From Planctomycetota bacterium (lineage in GTDB: Bacteria; Planctomycetota; UBA1135; GCA-002686595): a stretch of 6,484 nucleotides of DNA. The translations under genes and the position numbers were made by a program. Numbering within the stretch: the first letter of the stretch is position 1; each line of letters opens with the position of its first letter. Location: positions 1-6,484 of the forward strand of contig JAQBVH010000197.1 of the NCBI GenBank assembly GCA_027623615.1, read 5' to 3'. Below, in pieces: positions 5,065-6,484 of the stretch. Under the pieces are notes generated by a model. That model was not told the DNA's origin. It was given only the letters and a program-made list of their open reading frames with translations, and made no database searches.

Positions 5065-6419
5065 GTCGTGAACCGCAGCCGACCCGCTCCCCCCTCGAAC
5101 GTTTCCTGGTCTGTGGGGTGATCCTGCCCGACTTCCCGCCTGAGTTCGATGGGGAGCTCTCGGAGGCGCGCGCGTTGGCCGCCGCCGCGGGGGCCAAAGC
5201 GGTGGGAGCGGGCATCGTTCAACGCCGCTCGCGCCCTCATCCCGCGACCCTGATGGGCAAAGGCAAGGTCGAGGAGATCGCCGAGCTGGTCAAGGCGCTC
5301 GAGCCCGACGGCGTGCTCGTCGACAACGACCTGACCCCGGCCCAGGGGCGCAACCTCGAGAAGGCTTGGGGCGTACGGGTCATCGACCGGTCCGAGCTGA
5401 TCCTCGACATCTTCTCGAACCGGGCCAAGACCACTCAGGCCTCCCTGCAGGTCGAGCTCGCCCAGAACGAGTACCTCCTGCCGCGCCTGCGACGCATGTG
5501 GACCCACCTCGAGCGGATGGAGGGCGCGATCGGGACGCGCGGTCCGGGGGAGACTCAGCTGGAGACGGACCGGAGGCTGCTCGACAAGCGCATCGCCGAC
5601 ATCAAGGGGAAGCTGGCCGGCATCGAGCGCCGCAAGCAGCGTGAGGTGCGCAGCCGCGCCGAGGAGTTCAAGATCGGCCTGGTGGGCTACACCAACGCCG
5701 GCAAGTCAACCCTCCTCAACCGCCTGACGGGCAGCGAGGAGTTCGCGGCGGACATGCCCTTCGCGACCCTCGACACGCGCACCCGCCAATGGATCTTGCC
5801 GGACCGGCGCGTGGTGCTCCTGTCCGATACGGTCGGCTTCCTACAGCGGTTGCCGCACCACCTGGTGGCCTCGTTCCACGCGACCCTCGAGGAGACGATC
5901 CACGCGGACCTGCTCCTGCACGTGGTCGACGCCTCGCACCCGGATGCTGCCCACCAGATGGCGGCGGTCGAAGAGGTCCTCGGCGAGATCTCGCCCCACC
6001 TCGAGCCGGAGATCCTCGTGTTCAACAAGATCGACCGGGTCGAGGACCCCCTCAAGCTGCACCTGCTCCTCGAGGGACGCGACCATGTGGACGTGGCGCA
6101 CGTGAGTGCTCACACAGGAGATGGGCTCGAGCGCCTGACCCAGCTCGTGATCGCCCGGCTCGACGCCCGCGCCTCCACGGTCGCTGTGCGCGTGCCGGTA
6201 ACCGACGGGCGTATCGTCGCCCTGGTCCGCTCCAACGGGGCGATCCTGTCCGAGAGCATGGACGAGGCGCAGACCCGCCTCCATTTCCGCCTGCGTCTCT
6301 CCCAGGGTGCGTTGGGCATCCTGCGGCGCGAGGCCGGGCCCGGGGTGGAGATCGAGTTGATCGAGGGCCCGCGCACCCCGCCCTCCAGCGACGCGCTCGA
6401 GGAGCAACGCCCGTTCTAG
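5061..6419 (+). CDS. hflX: Ribosome-associated GTPase HflX
   Basis: HflX binds the 50S subunit and splits stalled or hibernating ribosomes, using GTP hydrolysis. The 452 residues match the family. The N-terminal HflX domain (about 15-200) includes GKGKVEEI (66-73), DNDLTPAQGRNLE (88-100), QASLQVELAQNEYLLPRL (126-143) and the hallmark GTRGPGETQLETDRR (158-172), then a charged helical linker (~172-202). The G domain follows: G1 GYTNAGKST (209-217), a G2-type segment FATLDTRTRQW (234-244), G3 DTVGF (256-260), G4 NKID (322-325) and G5 SAHTGDG (349-355). The C-terminal domain (~370-452) is present, so the protein is complete. The start ATG overlaps the nadB stop as ATGA, so translation is probably coupled to nadB; no separate Shine-Dalgarno stands out. 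No hfq or other hfl gene is adjacent in the window. Confidence 0.97.
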   Translation: MSREPQPTRSPLERFLVCGVILPDFPPEFDGELSEARALAAAAGAKAVGAGIVQRRSRPHPATLMGKGKVEEIAELVKALEPDGVLVDNDLTPAQGRNLEKAWGVRVIDRSELILDIFSNRAKTTQASLQVELAQNEYLLPRLRRMWTHLERMEGAIGTRGPGETQLETDRRLLDKRIADIKGKLAGIERRKQREVRSRAEEFKIGLVGYTNAGKSTLLNRLTGSEEFAADMPFATLDTRTRQWILPDRRVVLLSDTVGFLQRLPHHLVASFHATLEETIHADLLLHVVDASHPDAAHQMAAVEEVLGEISPHLEPEILVFNKIDRVEDPLKLHLLLEGRDHVDVAHVSAHTGDGLERLTQLVIARLDARASTVAVRVPVTDGRIVALVRSNGAILSESMDEAQTRLHFRLRLSQGALGILRREAGPGVEIELIEGPRTPPSSDALEEQRPF

Positions 6420-6436
6420 TGGTGTGATTCACTCTG

Positions 6437-6484
6437 ATGGGGCACTATCGACGGTTCGTACGGGATGCGCTGCAAGGCGCGCCG
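6437..6484 (+). CDS. Possible start of an unidentified gene, cut by the window edge
   Basis: An ATG at 6437 opens a frame that stays open to the window end and reads MGHYRRFVRDALQGAP. It begins 17 bases after the hflX stop on the same strand, a spacing that would make it a third member of the nadB-hflX unit. No clear Shine-Dalgarno precedes it. Sixteen codons are too few to name a family, and the frame could be spurious. Confidence 0.35.
   Translation, partial: MGHYRRFVRDALQGAP

Noticed and set aside
3355..6407. Long antisense frames under nadB and hflX
   Set aside because: They follow from the codon bias of the clearly identified plus-strand genes and show no protein family features.
1..6484. 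CRISPR array, phage genes or a defence system
   Set aside because: No regularly spaced repeats, phage structural genes or defence-type proteins were seen.

Overview
This is a GC-rich bacterial chromosomal segment. It has two intact housekeeping blocks and, to their left, a stretch littered with decayed insertion sequences. The taxon cannot be fixed from the sequence alone. High GC, the lack of clear Shine-Dalgarno sequences in front of host genes, and a LexA whose DNA-binding domain departs from the E. coli and B. subtilis types would suit a planctomycete, a deltaproteobacterium/myxobacterium-like lineage or an uncultured relative. This is inference.

Layout, left to right. (1) Bases 1-664 hold a collapsed IS21-family element on the minus strand: the first 73 codons of istA, then a large internal deletion, then the last ~29 codons of istB in another frame. 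Upstream of istA lie 17-bp direct repeats (545-561 and 568-584) of the kind found in IS21 ends. A second, different repeat pair sits at 631-662. (2) Bases 824-1366 (+) encode a 180-residue membrane-anchored SRPBCC/START-like protein. (3) Bases 1410-1890 (-) are a fossil of an IS3-family OrfB transposase whose recognisable motifs are spread over all three frames. (4) Bases 1970-2575 (-) encode a complete LexA repressor with cleavage site and Ser/Lys dyad. Upstream of it are a strong hairpin (2646-2674) and a possible 29-residue membrane peptide ORF (2696-2785, -). (5) Bases 2786-3366 have no convincing gene but a run of strong inverted repeats, possibly a structured RNA or leader. (6) Bases 3367-5064 (+) encode L-aspartate oxidase NadB, and 5061-6419 (+) encode the ribosome-associated GTPase HflX. 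The two overlap by ATGA and are probably one transcriptional unit. (7) A possible new gene starts at 6437 and runs off the window.

NadB supplies iminoaspartate for de novo NAD synthesis, HflX rescues or splits stalled ribosomes, and LexA controls the SOS response. They share no pathway; nadB and hflX appear joined only by transcription and translational coupling. No clear undescribed multi-gene system is visible. The most testable leads are the small membrane ORF and hairpin in the lexA leader, the structured region before nadB, and the two transposon fossils.
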